Shown here in pieces: positions 8,089 through 16,712 of a DNA stretch of 36,741 nt. The DNA comes from an uncultured Bacilli bacterium (GTDB lineage Bacteria > Bacillota_I > Bacilli_A > RFN20 > CAG-449), in the NCBI GenBank assembly GCA_947632435.1, contig CANRPC010000014.1:1-36741 (forward strand). Reading direction: 5' to 3'. The position numbers were made by a program, and so were the translations under genes. Below the pieces are notes generated by a model, which saw only the letters and a list, made by a program, of their open reading frames with translations, was not told the DNA's origin and did not search any database. Within the stretch, counting starts at the first letter, position 1, and every line of letters begins with the position of its first letter.

Positions 8089-9594
8089 TTATTTAGTTTT
8101 ATATTTTGCAAACTGCTTTTTACTTTCTCTTTTTCTTTTTGATATAGCACGTATAATCAAAGATTGAGCTAAAGAGATAAGTGCAGATATTACCCAATAA
8201 ACTGCCATAGCTACAGGAAGAGTAAAGCCCATAACTATAATCATAATCATCATAATATTGCTCATCATATTCATCTGTTTATTATTTTGTTCTTGAGAAG
8301 GATTTTTTCCTAATTTTGGTCCTTTTTGAGCATCCTTTTTTTGTAAATAAGTAGGAATTTTAACAGATAAAATTTGAGTCAATGACATAATAATAAATAA
8401 AATAATAGCCGAAACATTTCCATTAAAAATTTCAGTACTTGTCAAAGAACTAAAACTTAAAGCAAAATGGCGTCCTCCATTAGCAAATAAACTATCTAAT
8501 CTTAAAACTACAGAACCAGACATTGCTCCCCATACTGCGATAAATATTGGAAATTGAATAAACATTACAAGAATCATAGAAAATGGATTTACTTTATATT
8601 TTTTATAAAGTGCCATTTGTTCTTGTGCCATTTGTTGTTTTTCATAATTATTAGTATTAGCGTTTGGATATTTTGCTTGTAATGCTTGTAATTCAGGTTG
8701 CATTTCTTGCATTCTTGTCTGTGACATTGTCGATTTAAAAGTTACTAACAACAAGAATAATCTAACAATGATAGTGACAAATAAAATTGAGAAAATTGCT
8801 GCGACAGCTCCTCCATTAAAAAGATTATAAAAACCATCTAACATCCAAGCAATTGGGAATTCAATTAAGCCTTCAATTAAACCAAAATCAAATGCTTTGC
8901 CCCAATTTTTTCCTTCAAGAACAACATTACCATATACGCCTTTTTTTGGAGAAATACATGTTGTTATAGAGGCAACTTGATTATTATAAGTTGTTTTATA
9001 ACTTGTAATAAAATAATTTGAAGGTAAATCTTCTATAGTTAAATCAAATGTGACTTTACCTAAATTATCATTACCTACAAATATTTCTTTACCTTGATAA
9101 ATATTTTCTTCAGCTGATTTTGTCCATTTATCAAAATTATACCAAAGCGTTTCATTAACATTTGATGATTTTTCAGAATGACCAGCAAAACGAATACTAG
9201 CATAATAAGAAGTTTGTTTAAATAAAACAGCTTCTTTATGAACATCATCTTTAGCTTTTAAATTTTTTAATTCTTCAACAGTATAATCTTTTAATGTTTG
9301 TTTTGTTCCATCTTCAGATTCAAATTTAGAATTGGATATTGCACTTTCAGTTATTGCATAAAAATAAATATTTTCTTCAATATAAGACAAATATTTTTCT
9401 GATGGAACAACAACTCCAGCTTCTTTTAAATTTTCAATGATTAATTCATCTCTTATTTTACCTTCATCAGTTACTTCTTGAGCATAACTTGACATAATAT
9501 TTGCTTTATCAGCATTTGTACAAAAGCTTTTTGTACAGCCCGCTAAAACAAACAAAGCAAATAAACTAATCGCTATTTTGTGTCTTTTCTTCAT
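8089..9594 (-). CDS. yidC: YidC/Oxa1 membrane protein insertase, lipoprotein type with a large external domain
   Basis: Inserts and folds proteins in the cytoplasmic membrane, alone or with Sec. It starts with a lipoprotein signal (MKKRHKIAISLFALFVLAGC, Cys20). The conserved core begins only near residue 240, with several membrane segments and the helix containing IIVRLFLLLVTFKS, whose Arg lines the hydrophilic groove. Residues about 21-235 form an extra domain outside the membrane, so the protein (501 residues) is nearly twice the usual roughly 260 of Gram-positive YidC. The start is firm: GGAGG six bases upstream. It overlaps the end of rnpA by 29 bases. The C-terminal tail is strongly basic, suited to ribosome contact. 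Confidence 0.95.
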   Translation of the reverse strand: MKKRHKIAISLFALFVLAGCTKSFCTNADKANIMSSYAQEVTDEGKIRDELIIENLKEAGVVVPSEKYLSYIEENIYFYAITESAISNSKFESEDGTKQTLKDYTVEELKNLKAKDDVHKEAVLFKQTSYYASIRFAGHSEKSSNVNETLWYNFDKWTKSAEENIYQGKEIFVGNDNLGKVTFDLTIEDLPSNYFITSYKTTYNNQVASITTCISPKKGVYGNVVLEGKNWGKAFDFGLIEGLIEFPIAWMLDGFYNLFNGGAVAAIFSILFVTIIVRLFLLLVTFKSTMSQTRMQEMQPELQALQAKYPNANTNNYEKQQMAQEQMALYKKYKVNPFSMILVMFIQFPIFIAVWGAMSGSVVLRLDSLFANGGRHFALSFSSLTSTEIFNGNVSAIILFIIMSLTQILSVKIPTYLQKKDAQKGPKLGKNPSQEQNNKQMNMMSNIMMIMIIVMGFTLPVAMAVYWVISALISLAQSLIIRAISKRKRESKKQFAKYKTK

Positions 9595-9928
9595 GCTTTA
9601 CCTCCATATAATTTTGGAATAATTCTTTTAACGAATTTAAAGATTCATAATAAGAATTTTCAAGAAATTTTTTTCTTACAATTAAAACAAAATCTTTATT
9701 TCGAAAATTATTCTCTTTTAACATTGTTTGTAACATTGCTCTTATTTTTCTACGAATTGTAGATCTTATAACAGCATTTCCTAATTTTTTTGAAGCCGAT
9801 ATTCCAAATCGAGGATGAGAAATTTCGTTGTCTTTCATATAAAGAGTAAAGCATTCATTGCTAATTTTTTTTCCTTTAATTACTTTTTGAAAGTCTTGTT
9901 TTGATTTAACTCGAAACTCCTTTTTCAT
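9566..9928 (-). CDS. rnpA: Ribonuclease P protein component
   Basis: Protein subunit of RNase P, which trims the 5' ends of tRNA precursors. Visible: N-terminal RVKSKQDFQKVIKGKK, FGISASKKLGNAVIRSTIRRKIRA (family RNR-type RNA-binding region, about residues 42-65) and FVLIVRKKF. The 120-residue length is normal. TGGAG precedes the ATG by about eight bases. It follows rpmH, from which it is separated by a hairpin, and its 3' end overlaps yidC. Confidence 0.95.
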   Translation of the reverse strand: MKKEFRVKSKQDFQKVIKGKKISNECFTLYMKDNEISHPRFGISASKKLGNAVIRSTIRRKIRAMLQTMLKENNFRNKDFVLIVRKKFLENSYYESLNSLKELFQNYMEVKHEEKTQNSD

Positions 9929-9947
9929 ATCATTAGCTCCATTTTTG

Positions 9948-9979
9948 AAAAAACACTAGATTAAGCAACCTAGTGTTTT
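9948..9979 (-). terminator. Hairpin terminator or attenuator between rpmH and rnpA
   Basis: AAAACACTAG (9950-9959) and CTAGTGTTTT (9970-9979) form a perfect ten-pair stem with a ten-base loop, followed leftward by a U-run. Because rnpA has no clear promoter of its own here, partial termination would give much more L34 mRNA than rnpA mRNA (inference). Confidence 0.75.
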
Positions 9980-9983
9980 AAGT

Positions 9984-10118
9984 TTAAGCAGAAATAACTT
10001 TTCTTCCTTTTGAACGTCTTCTTGCTAATACTTTACGCCCATTTGGTGTTGCCATACGAGCTCTAAAACCATTAACATTTTGATGTTTTCTTTTACTTGG
10101 TTGATACGTTCTTTTCAT
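9984..10118 (-). CDS. rpmH: 50S ribosomal protein bL34
   Basis: A 44-residue basic protein, [20 protein letters not shown] at the start and [11 protein letters not shown] at the end, matching bL34 along its length. The start is set at the ATG at 10118, where GGAGG lies eight bases upstream. The reading frame stays open for 22 more codons upstream, but that stretch is the promoter and leader, not protein. First gene of the leftward unit next to oriC. Confidence 0.97.
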   Translation of the reverse strand: MKRTYQPSKRKHQNVNGFRARMATPNGRKVLARRRSKGRKVISA

Positions 10119-10155
10119 TAATAACACCTCCGAATTTGATACGACATACACGAAA

Positions 10156-10184
10156 ATTATAAATATAAATTTATAGGTAGTCAA
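10156..10184 (-). promoter_or_regulatory. rpmH promoter
   Basis: On the minus strand a -35 TTGACT (10184 to 10179) and a -10 TATAAT (10161 to 10156) are 17 bases apart, a near-consensus sigma-A promoter. It drives the leftward unit rpmH-rnpA-yidC-jag and possibly beyond. Confidence 0.85.
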
Positions 10185-10259
10185 GAATTATAAATTAATT
10201 GCATAAATTTATTATTTGGAATAAATTATTTTTTCATTTAAGTTATTTTTTTATTAACA

Positions 10260-10578
10260 TCATGTGGAATTGTATTAATTTTTAATGTTGAAAACTATAA
10301 AAAAACGCCTTATTATGCGTATTTTTAAGTGTTGAAATTTTTCTTTAAGGTTAATTGTTTTCCACGAAATTCACCACAAATTATCTACCTAACTTATCCA
10401 CACGTTTTCAACATTTTATAGATGTGGATAAGTTGTAAAAAAGCCCTTAAATAAAGCATTTTTCGACAATAGCATATGTGGAAAACTTAATTTTTGTTTT
10501 AATTTTAATATATTTATCCACTTAGATATGATAAGATTTTTTTGTATTTGAAAAAAATCATTTTAGGAGTATCTAGTT
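10260..10578. other. oriC: Chromosomal replication origin (oriC) with DnaA boxes
   Basis: Between divergent rpmH and dnaA, the AT-rich spacer carries two perfect DnaA boxes in opposite orientation: TTATCCACA (10394-10402) and TGTGGATAA (10423-10431). One-mismatch or weaker sites include TTATCCACT (10514-10522), TGTGGAAAA (10477-10485), TTTTCCACG (10358-10366), TTATCTACC (10381-10389) and TGTGGAATT (10264-10272). Another box-like site, TTTTCCACA (12026-12034), lies in the dnaA-dnaN gap, so a bipartite origin as in Bacillus is possible. An A/T-rich stretch at about 10185-10260 holds nothing further I recognise. Confidence 0.88.
10504..10532 (+). promoter_or_regulatory. dnaA promoter overlapping a DnaA box
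   Basis: A weak -35 TTTAAT (10504-10509) and -10 TATGAT (10527-10532) are 17 bases apart. A DnaA-box-like TTATCCACT (10514-10522) fills the spacer, so DnaA could repress its own promoter directly. Confidence 0.5.
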
Positions 10579-11958
10579 ATGGTTATGTCTTTAACTCAAC
10601 AAAAAAATATTTGGAAACGCGTTTTATCTTATGTGCAAAGTAAATTAGATAATGATATTCATATGTACCAATATTTTTTCGAAAAAACAACATTGTATTC
10701 TATCGATGATGATACAATGGTTATCGTGGTTAATTCTCCTGTGTGTAAAACATTTTTAAATAATCAAGAACAAAGAGGTTATAAATTACTTCAAGAAGCC
10801 GTAGAACAAGTTACTCAAACAAATTTTAAATTGACTTTTGTTACAGAAGAGGAATTGAAATCTAACAACCCACCTGAAACTAAGTTAAATGAAACAAAAT
10901 CATCAATATTTTTTAAACAATGTGTATTAAATCCTAAATATAATTTTGATACTTTTGTCGCTGGAGATTGTAATAAAGAAGCTATTCAAGCTTCCTTACT
11001 TATGGTATCTAATCCTGCTGTATCTTTTAATCCCTTATTTATTTATTCTAAACCTGGATTAGGTAAAACACATTTATTACATGCGATAGGAAATTACTTT
11101 CAAGAAAAAAATCCTTTAAAAAAAGTTCAATATCTTTCCGCTGATGATTTTATAGATGAATTTGTAAAATATGTTCGTGGTAATCAAGAAACAGAAAATT
11201 TAAAGGATTATTTTAAAACAATTGATTTACTTTTAATCGATGATATTCAAGCATTAAAAGATAAAAAATCTACAGGTGAAATGTTTTTTACTATTTTTAA
11301 TCAAATGATTAATTCTGGTAAACAAATAGTTTTAACAAGTGATCGTAATCCTAATGATCTTCAAGGCCTAGAAGAAAGATTAGTTTCTCGTTTTAGTATG
11401 GGATTAACTGTAAATATGAAAATTCCTGATACCGAAACTTTAATGAAAATATTAGAGAAGAAAATAATTTCTAATCAATTAGATTATAAAATGTTTGATT
11501 ATGATGGTTTGCTTTTTTTAGCCACTAATTTTTCTAAAAATGTACGTGAATTAGAAGGTGCATTGAATAGAGTTATATTTTATAACATAACGATGAAACA
11601 CTTAAAACGTATTGATTTAAACACTATAAAAGAATCAGTATCGCAAATGTTAAAAACTAAAACAAATACGACTTTAACCGAAGAAAAAATTATTGAAGAA
11701 GTTGCCGAATTTTATAATATGACTGATACTCAAATCACTTCTAAAGTGCGAACTTCACAAATAGCTCTAGCAAGAAGAATAGCTATGTATTTATGTAGAG
11801 AATTAACCTCGACATCTTATAAAAAAATTGGAGCGTTATTTGGTAATCGTGATCATAGTACTGTTATTACTGCTGTGGTGAAAGTTGAAACAGAGTTGAA
11901 AACCGATGCTCAATTAGTTAATGTTATAAACACTTTAAAAAAACGCCTAAAAAAATAG
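10579..11958 (+). CDS. dnaA: Chromosomal replication initiator DnaA
   Basis: AAA+ protein that binds DnaA boxes and opens the origin. Seen: domain I (about 1-85), a short linker, Walker A PGLGKTH (159-165), Walker B LLLIDDIQ (217-224), sensor segment TSDRNPNDL, and a C-terminal helix-turn-helix ending in the DnaA signature KIGALFGNRDHSTV (416-429). The 459 residues are standard. The segment FVAGDCNKEAIQAS (126-139), usually close to FVIGSSNRFAHAA, is divergent. The first ATG is chosen because AGGAG lies ten bases before it; the second ATG, two codons later, is less well placed. Confidence 0.97.
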   Translation: MVMSLTQQKNIWKRVLSYVQSKLDNDIHMYQYFFEKTTLYSIDDDTMVIVVNSPVCKTFLNNQEQRGYKLLQEAVEQVTQTNFKLTFVTEEELKSNNPPETKLNETKSSIFFKQCVLNPKYNFDTFVAGDCNKEAIQASLLMVSNPAVSFNPLFIYSKPGLGKTHLLHAIGNYFQEKNPLKKVQYLSADDFIDEFVKYVRGNQETENLKDYFKTIDLLLIDDIQALKDKKSTGEMFFTIFNQMINSGKQIVLTSDRNPNDLQGLEERLVSRFSMGLTVNMKIPDTETLMKILEKKIISNQLDYKMFDYDGLLFLATNFSKNVRELEGALNRVIFYNITMKHLKRIDLNTIKESVSQMLKTKTNTTLTEEKIIEEVAEFYNMTDTQITSKVRTSQIALARRIAMYLCRELTSTSYKKIGALFGNRDHSTVITAVVKVETELKTDAQLVNVINTLKKRLKK

Positions 11959-11965
11959 AAAATAT

Positions 11966-11994
11966 TTGGTTTTAAAGGATATTTATGGTAAAAT
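11966..11994 (+). promoter_or_regulatory. dnaN promoter
   Basis: A -35 TTGGTT (11966-11971) and an extended -10 TGGTAAAAT (hexamer 11989-11994) are 17 bases apart. The transcript would include the DnaA-box-like TTTTCCACA at 12026-12034 and a GATGTT...AACATC inverted repeat (12004-12009 and 12040-12045). Confidence 0.65.
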
Positions 11995-12077
11995 AAATTA
12001 TACGATGTTTTCAAAAAAATAAGAGTTTTCCACACTTTCAACATCATTTATTATAATTATAAAAAAAGGAGAATAAT

Positions 12078-13202
12078 ATGAAAATAAATATAAATAGACA
12101 ACGCTTACTAAAAGCCTTAAATATTGTGAATGTTGCTATTGGACAAAAATCACCTGATCCCATATATATAAATTTTAAATTCGTAATGAATGATGAATAT
12201 TTAGAAATAACTGGATCAAATGGAGATTTGACAATCTGCTCTAAAATTTCTATTCAAGATAAAAATTCTGAGAATTATAATATTACTTCTTATGAAAAAG
12301 GTGCAACATTAATTTCTTCAAAATACTTAATAGAAATTATAAGAGGTTTAGATAGTGAATTTGTCACAATAGAAGTTATTGATGATGTTATTGCTCAAAT
12401 AAGCGATAAACAATCAAATTTCAAATTAAATTCGATGCCTATTGAAGAATATCCTGATTTAGATTTAGCTATTGAAGGAACAACTGTTACATTTAAAGCA
12501 AATGAATTAAAAAAGATTATTTTTCAAACAGCATTTGCTGCCTCAAATAAAGAAGTACGTCCTGTTTTAACAGCACTTAATGTCAAATCATTTAATAATC
12601 AAATGGAATTTACAGCGACTGACTCATTTAGATTATCAAAGAAAATTTTTAATATTGAAACAACTGATTTTGAAGTTAATATACCTGTGAGAACATTAAA
12701 TGAAGTTTCTAAAATGTTAGAAAATAGCGATGTCAAAATGATTGTTTCGCAACGCAAAGTTGTATTTGAATTTGATGATACAATAATTTATTCGCGTTTG
12801 ATAAATGGTGATTTTCCAAAAATTAGTAGAATGATACCAGATGCTTATCCTTATGTTTTGCAAGTCAGTGCTGAGATGTTTTCTGCTGCGATTGCAAGAG
12901 TTTCTCTTTTAGCAATAGAACGAGAAAATATAGTAAAATTATCAATTACTCCAGATAGTTTAGAAATTTCTTCAAAATCTGATCAAATAGGTTCTGCAAA
13001 TGAAACGATATCGACATTTAGATATGCTGGTGAAAGATTTGATATATCATTCAATGTCAATTATGTTCTTGATGCAATTAAAGCAACACAAAGTGATGAT
13101 GTAATTTTATCTTTTGCAGGCGAAATGTCCGCGTTTAGAATTACCGCGCCAAATGATAATTCTATTATTCAAATCATTACTCCTGTAAGATCATATTATT
13201 AG
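12078..13202 (+). CDS. dnaN: DNA polymerase III sliding clamp (beta subunit)
   Basis: Ring-shaped clamp that tethers the replicative polymerase to DNA. The 374 residues cover the usual three repeated domains; family stretches include FKLNSMPIEEYPDL (about 114-127), SNKEVRPVLTALNV (about 156-169), ATDSFRLS and the C-terminal ITPVRSYY. AAAGGAG precedes the ATG by about eight bases. It has its own promoter and terminator, so it can be made separately from dnaA. Confidence 0.97.
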   Translation: MKININRQRLLKALNIVNVAIGQKSPDPIYINFKFVMNDEYLEITGSNGDLTICSKISIQDKNSENYNITSYEKGATLISSKYLIEIIRGLDSEFVTIEVIDDVIAQISDKQSNFKLNSMPIEEYPDLDLAIEGTTVTFKANELKKIIFQTAFAASNKEVRPVLTALNVKSFNNQMEFTATDSFRLSKKIFNIETTDFEVNIPVRTLNEVSKMLENSDVKMIVSQRKVVFEFDDTIIYSRLINGDFPKISRMIPDAYPYVLQVSAEMFSAAIARVSLLAIERENIVKLSITPDSLEISSKSDQIGSANETISTFRYAGERFDISFNVNYVLDAIKATQSDDVILSFAGEMSAFRITAPNDNSIIQIITPVRSYY

Positions 13203-13232
13203 AAATTAAAAACAAGTTTAGAAAATTAAAAG

Positions 13233-13270
13233 ACACTTAGGTTTATTAAAAAAAATCTAGGTGTTTTTTT
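13233..13270 (+). terminator. Terminator after dnaN
   Basis: ACACTTAG (13233-13240) pairs with CTAGGTGT (13257-13264), with one G-U pair and a 16-base loop, followed by a T-run to 13270. Confidence 0.75.
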
Positions 13271-13342
13271 CATAAATAATATATTAATAATTAACAATAA
13301 TATATTAATATATATTATTAACTTTTTTTTATTAAAAAATTA

Positions 13343-13378
13343 TGCTACAATATTTATCGGTAGTAAAATACTTTACTA
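13343..13378 (+). promoter_or_regulatory. yaaA-recF-gyrB-gyrA promoter with a downstream inverted repeat
   Basis: Extended -10 TGCTACAAT (13343-13351), no clear -35. Directly after the expected start, TAGTAAA (13361-13367) and TTTACTA (13372-13378) form a perfect inverted repeat with a four-base spacer, just before the ribosome site GGAG (13383-13386). The repeat could be an operator or a small hairpin at the 5' end of the gyrase operon mRNA. The A/T-rich 13271-13330 upstream contains several ATATTAATAT-like palindromes. Confidence 0.55.
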
Positions 13379-13391
13379 TTATGGAGAAAGC

Positions 13392-13613
13392 ATGGAAAAA
13401 ATAGAAATTTCAACTGACTATATTACATTAGGTCAATTATTGAAAATGGCAAATTTAATTAATACAGGTGGTGAAGCCAAATTCTTTCTTAAAGAGAATA
13501 AAGTTTATGTAAATGATGAATTTGATAATCGACGAGGAAGAAAATTAAAAGATAATGATCTAATTGATATTAATCATCAAAAATTTCTTATAAAAAAAAT
13601 AAATGGAAATTAA
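13392..13613 (+). CDS. yaaA: S4-domain protein YaaA (RlbA-like)
   Basis: A 73-residue S4-like RNA-binding protein of the YaaA family found between dnaN and recF in most Bacillota; proposed to act in ribosome assembly. Nearly all of it is the S4 domain: ITLGQLLKMANLINTGGEAK (12-31) and VYVNDEFDNRRGRKLKDND (about 38-56). It overlaps recF by 11 bases, so recF translation is probably coupled to it. Confidence 0.93.
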   Translation: MEKIEISTDYITLGQLLKMANLINTGGEAKFFLKENKVYVNDEFDNRRGRKLKDNDLIDINHQKFLIKKINGN

Positions 13614-14694
13614 AAAATTAAAACTTACTAATTTTAGAAATTATAATTCTTTAACTGTTGAATTTTCACCATTTATCAATTTTATCTCTGGTGATAATGG
13701 TGAAGGTAAAACAAATATTCTTGAAGCAATATCAATTTTATCTTTAGGAAAGTCGTTTGTTACTTCTCAAGAAATCAATTGTATAAAGATTCAAGAGGAA
13801 TATGCTTATATTGAAGCGGAAATAAATTCTGATAAAGTAAAAAAAATTAATTTTGTGATTTCTCCTTTAGGAAAAAAAGTAACTTTAAATGGAAAAGAAA
13901 TTAAAAGAATTTCGGAATTATCTTCAAAATGCTTAACAGTAACTTTTTCTCCTAAGGATGTTCGTATTTTTAAAGATTCTCCTTTAGAAAGAAGAAAATT
14001 TATAAATTTATCACTTTCAATGCTTTCGAAAACTTATATGAACTTACTAAAACAATATAATGAGTTTATAAAAAAAAGAAACTTGTTATTAAAGCAAGAA
14101 ATTGACTGGCTATACATTCTTACGCTAGATGAACAAATTGCGCCTCTAAGCTATGAAATTGTGAAAATTAGAACAGAATTTATGAAAAACTTAGAGATGA
14201 AAGTAAAACAGATTTATAAATATTTTGCTTTAGATGAATCAGAAATCAGTTTATATTATAAAACTTTTATTCCTTTTGAAAGTGAAAAAAAAGAATATGT
14301 AAAAAAATTTTTGGAGATTATAAAACAAAATTATGAATCCGATTTAAAGCGTAAGAGCTCTTCAAAAGGAATTCATTATGATGATTTTACTTTTTTGTTA
14401 AATGGTAATGATATTTCAATTATTGGATCTCAAGGTCAAAATCGTATAGCTTCTTTAGCTCTTAAATTAGGACTTGCTTCTTTAGTAGAAAATATAAGTA
14501 ATGATAAACCTATTTTATTGTTAGATGATGTTTTATCAGAACTAGATGATTATCATCAACAAAAATTAGTGGAAATATTAAAAAATCTTGGTCAAATATT
14601 TATTTCTGGTAATGAGGTAAATAAAACTTTTGAAAATTGTGTAGAATATAAAGTTTCAAATCATGAAGTGAGGAGGATAACAAAAAATGGATGA
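13603..14694 (+). CDS. recF: DNA replication and repair protein RecF
   Basis: SMC-like ATPase that helps load RecA at gaps in the RecFOR pathway. Seen: LTNFRNY (8-14), Walker [11 protein letters not shown] (29-38), the ABC-type signature [16 protein letters not shown], and Walker [15 protein letters not shown]. The 363 residues are normal. There is no Shine-Dalgarno before the ATG, which lies inside yaaA, so coupling is expected. It overlaps gyrB by eight bases. Confidence 0.97.
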   Translation: MEIKKLKLTNFRNYNSLTVEFSPFINFISGDNGEGKTNILEAISILSLGKSFVTSQEINCIKIQEEYAYIEAEINSDKVKKINFVISPLGKKVTLNGKEIKRISELSSKCLTVTFSPKDVRIFKDSPLERRKFINLSLSMLSKTYMNLLKQYNEFIKKRNLLLKQEIDWLYILTLDEQIAPLSYEIVKIRTEFMKNLEMKVKQIYKYFALDESEISLYYKTFIPFESEKKEYVKKFLEIIKQNYESDLKRKSSSKGIHYDDFTFLLNGNDISIIGSQGQNRIASLALKLGLASLVENISNDKPILLLDDVLSELDDYHQQKLVEILKNLGQIFISGNEVNKTFENCVEYKVSNHEVRRITKNG

Positions 14695-16699
14695 AAATGA
14701 AAGCTTAGAAAAAGAAACCCAAAATTTGATTCCGGAAGATGAAAAAGCTGATGCTGAATATACGGAAAAAAATATTCAAGTATTAGAAGGGTTAGAGGCT
14801 GTTAGAAAACGACCTGGAATGTATATTGGTACCACTTCATTTGATGGTTTGCATCATTGTATATGGGAAATTGTTGATAATGCAATAGATGAATCTTTAG
14901 CAGGATATTGTGACACGATTCACGTAATAATAAATAAAGATGGGTCAGTTACTGTTAAAGATAATGGACGTGGTATTCCTGTAGGAATAGTTGAAAAAAC
15001 AGGTAAATCCGCGGTAGAAACAGTTTATACCGTTCTTCATGCTGGTGGAAAATTTGGCGAAGGTGGAGGATATAAAGTTTCTGGAGGTCTTCATGGTGTT
15101 GGTGCTTCTGTTGTTAATGCTTTATCCGTCTGGGTTGAAGTAGTTGTTCATAAAGAAGGCGGTATTTATCGCATTAGATTTGAAAATGGAGGACATACTG
15201 CTATTCCACTTGAAAAAATTGGAGAATGTGATGATACAGGAACTATTGTTACTTTTATGCCTGATTCTTCAATATTTCAAGATACAACAACGTTTAATTA
15301 TAATACCGTAAGAGATAGAATTAGACAGATGGCCTTTTTGAATAAAGGTGTAAAAATTATTACTGAAGATCATAGAGAAGTAGAAAATAAACCAGAGGGT
15401 GTTGTTCCTGGAGCTAAAGATGAATTTTGTTTTAAAGGTGGCGTAAAAGAATATGTCATGTATTTAAACAAAAATAAAGTAGCTATGAGTGAAGAAGTTA
15501 TTTATTGTGAAGGTAAAGATCAAGATATTGTCGTAGAAATAGCTATGCAATACAATGATACATATAATTCAACGATCTATTCATTCTGCAATAATATTAG
15601 AACTGGTGATGGTGGAACTCACGAAGAAGGTTTTAGAATGGCTTTAACTCGGGTTTTAAACAATTACGCTAAAGCAAATAAATTTTTGAAAGAAAATGAT
15701 GATAATTATACTCAAGATGATACATTAGAAGGTCTAACTGCGATTATTTCAATAAAACATCCAAATCCTCAATATGAAGGGCAAACTAAAGGAAAATTAG
15801 GAAATTCTGAAGTTAGAAAAATTGTTTCAAATATTTTTGCTGCTCAGTTAGATAGATTCTTACAAGAAAATCCAAACGTAGCAAAATTAATTATGAATAA
15901 AGTTAATCTTGCATCAAATGCTCGTTTAGCAGCAAAAAAAGCAAGAGAAACGGTTCGTAAAGGAAGTGGAATGGAACTTACTTCTTTACCAGGTAAATTA
16001 GCTGATTGCGCTTCTAAAGATCCATCACTATGTGAATTATATATTGTCGAAGGAGATTCAGCAGGAGGATCAGCAAAAAATGGTAGAGATAGAGAAACTC
16101 AAGCTATTCTTCCATTAAGAGGTAAAATTTTAAACGTTGAAAAAGCTCAAATGAAAAGAGTTTTTGAAAATGCAGAAATTGGTAATTTAATTATTGCAAT
16201 TGGTGGGGGATATGAGAAAAATGGTGAGCATTTTGATATTTCTAAAATTAGATATCACAAAATTGTTATTATGACCGATGCTGATGTTGATGGTGCTCAT
16301 ATTAGAATTTTATTATTAACCTTCTTCTATCGTTATATGGCGCCTTTAATTGAACAAGGATATGTTTATATTGCTCAACCTCCTCTTTATAAAGCAAGTA
16401 GAGGAAATAAAGATTATTATTGTTATAATGATGAACAACTTGATGTTTTAAAAAGAAAATTAGGTCCTCAAATTGCTTCTAGATTAAAGATTCAACGTTA
16501 TAAAGGTCTTGGTGAAATGGATGCTGAACAACTTTGGGAAACCACGATGGATCCAAAGCAAAGAAAAATGATTAAAGTTAAAATGTCAGATGCTATGGAA
16601 GCGGACCAAATATTTGATGAATTGATGGGCGAAAGAGTAGAACCTAGAAAAGATTTTATTCGTGAAAACGCAAAATTTGTGAAGAACTTAGATATCTAG
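14687..16699 (+). CDS. gyrB: DNA gyrase subunit B
   Basis: ATPase subunit of gyrase (introduces negative supercoils). Seen: [17 protein letters not shown] (about 32-48), GHKL ATP-site motifs DNAIDE and [23 protein letters not shown], the TOPRIM domain with [11 protein letters not shown] and [11 protein letters not shown], and the C-terminal [20 protein letters not shown]. The 670 residues fit the short Gram-positive form. GAGGAGG upstream lies in the end of recF. Confidence 0.98.
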   Translation: MDENESLEKETQNLIPEDEKADAEYTEKNIQVLEGLEAVRKRPGMYIGTTSFDGLHHCIWEIVDNAIDESLAGYCDTIHVIINKDGSVTVKDNGRGIPVGIVEKTGKSAVETVYTVLHAGGKFGEGGGYKVSGGLHGVGASVVNALSVWVEVVVHKEGGIYRIRFENGGHTAIPLEKIGECDDTGTIVTFMPDSSIFQDTTTFNYNTVRDRIRQMAFLNKGVKIITEDHREVENKPEGVVPGAKDEFCFKGGVKEYVMYLNKNKVAMSEEVIYCEGKDQDIVVEIAMQYNDTYNSTIYSFCNNIRTGDGGTHEEGFRMALTRVLNNYAKANKFLKENDDNYTQDDTLEGLTAIISIKHPNPQYEGQTKGKLGNSEVRKIVSNIFAAQLDRFLQENPNVAKLIMNKVNLASNARLAAKKARETVRKGSGMELTSLPGKLADCASKDPSLCELYIVEGDSAGGSAKNGRDRETQAILPLRGKILNVEKAQMKRVFENAEIGNLIIAIGGGYEKNGEHFDISKIRYHKIVIMTDADVDGAHIRILLLTFFYRYMAPLIEQGYVYIAQPPLYKASRGNKDYYCYNDEQLDVLKRKLGPQIASRLKIQRYKGLGEMDAEQLWETTMDPKQRKMIKVKMSDAMEADQIFDELMGERVEPRKDFIRENAKFVKNLDI

Positions 16700-16712
16700 T
16701 AAAGGAGTTAGT

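Noticed and set aside
10119-10184. 22-residue N-terminal extension of L34
   Set aside because: The stretch contains the promoter and leader, and the family protein starts at MKRTYQP, which has GGAGG upstream.
10300-10326. Terminator-like AACGC...GCGTATTTTT in the origin region
   Set aside because: The stem is short and imperfect and no transcript is expected to end there; it may be part of the unwinding region.
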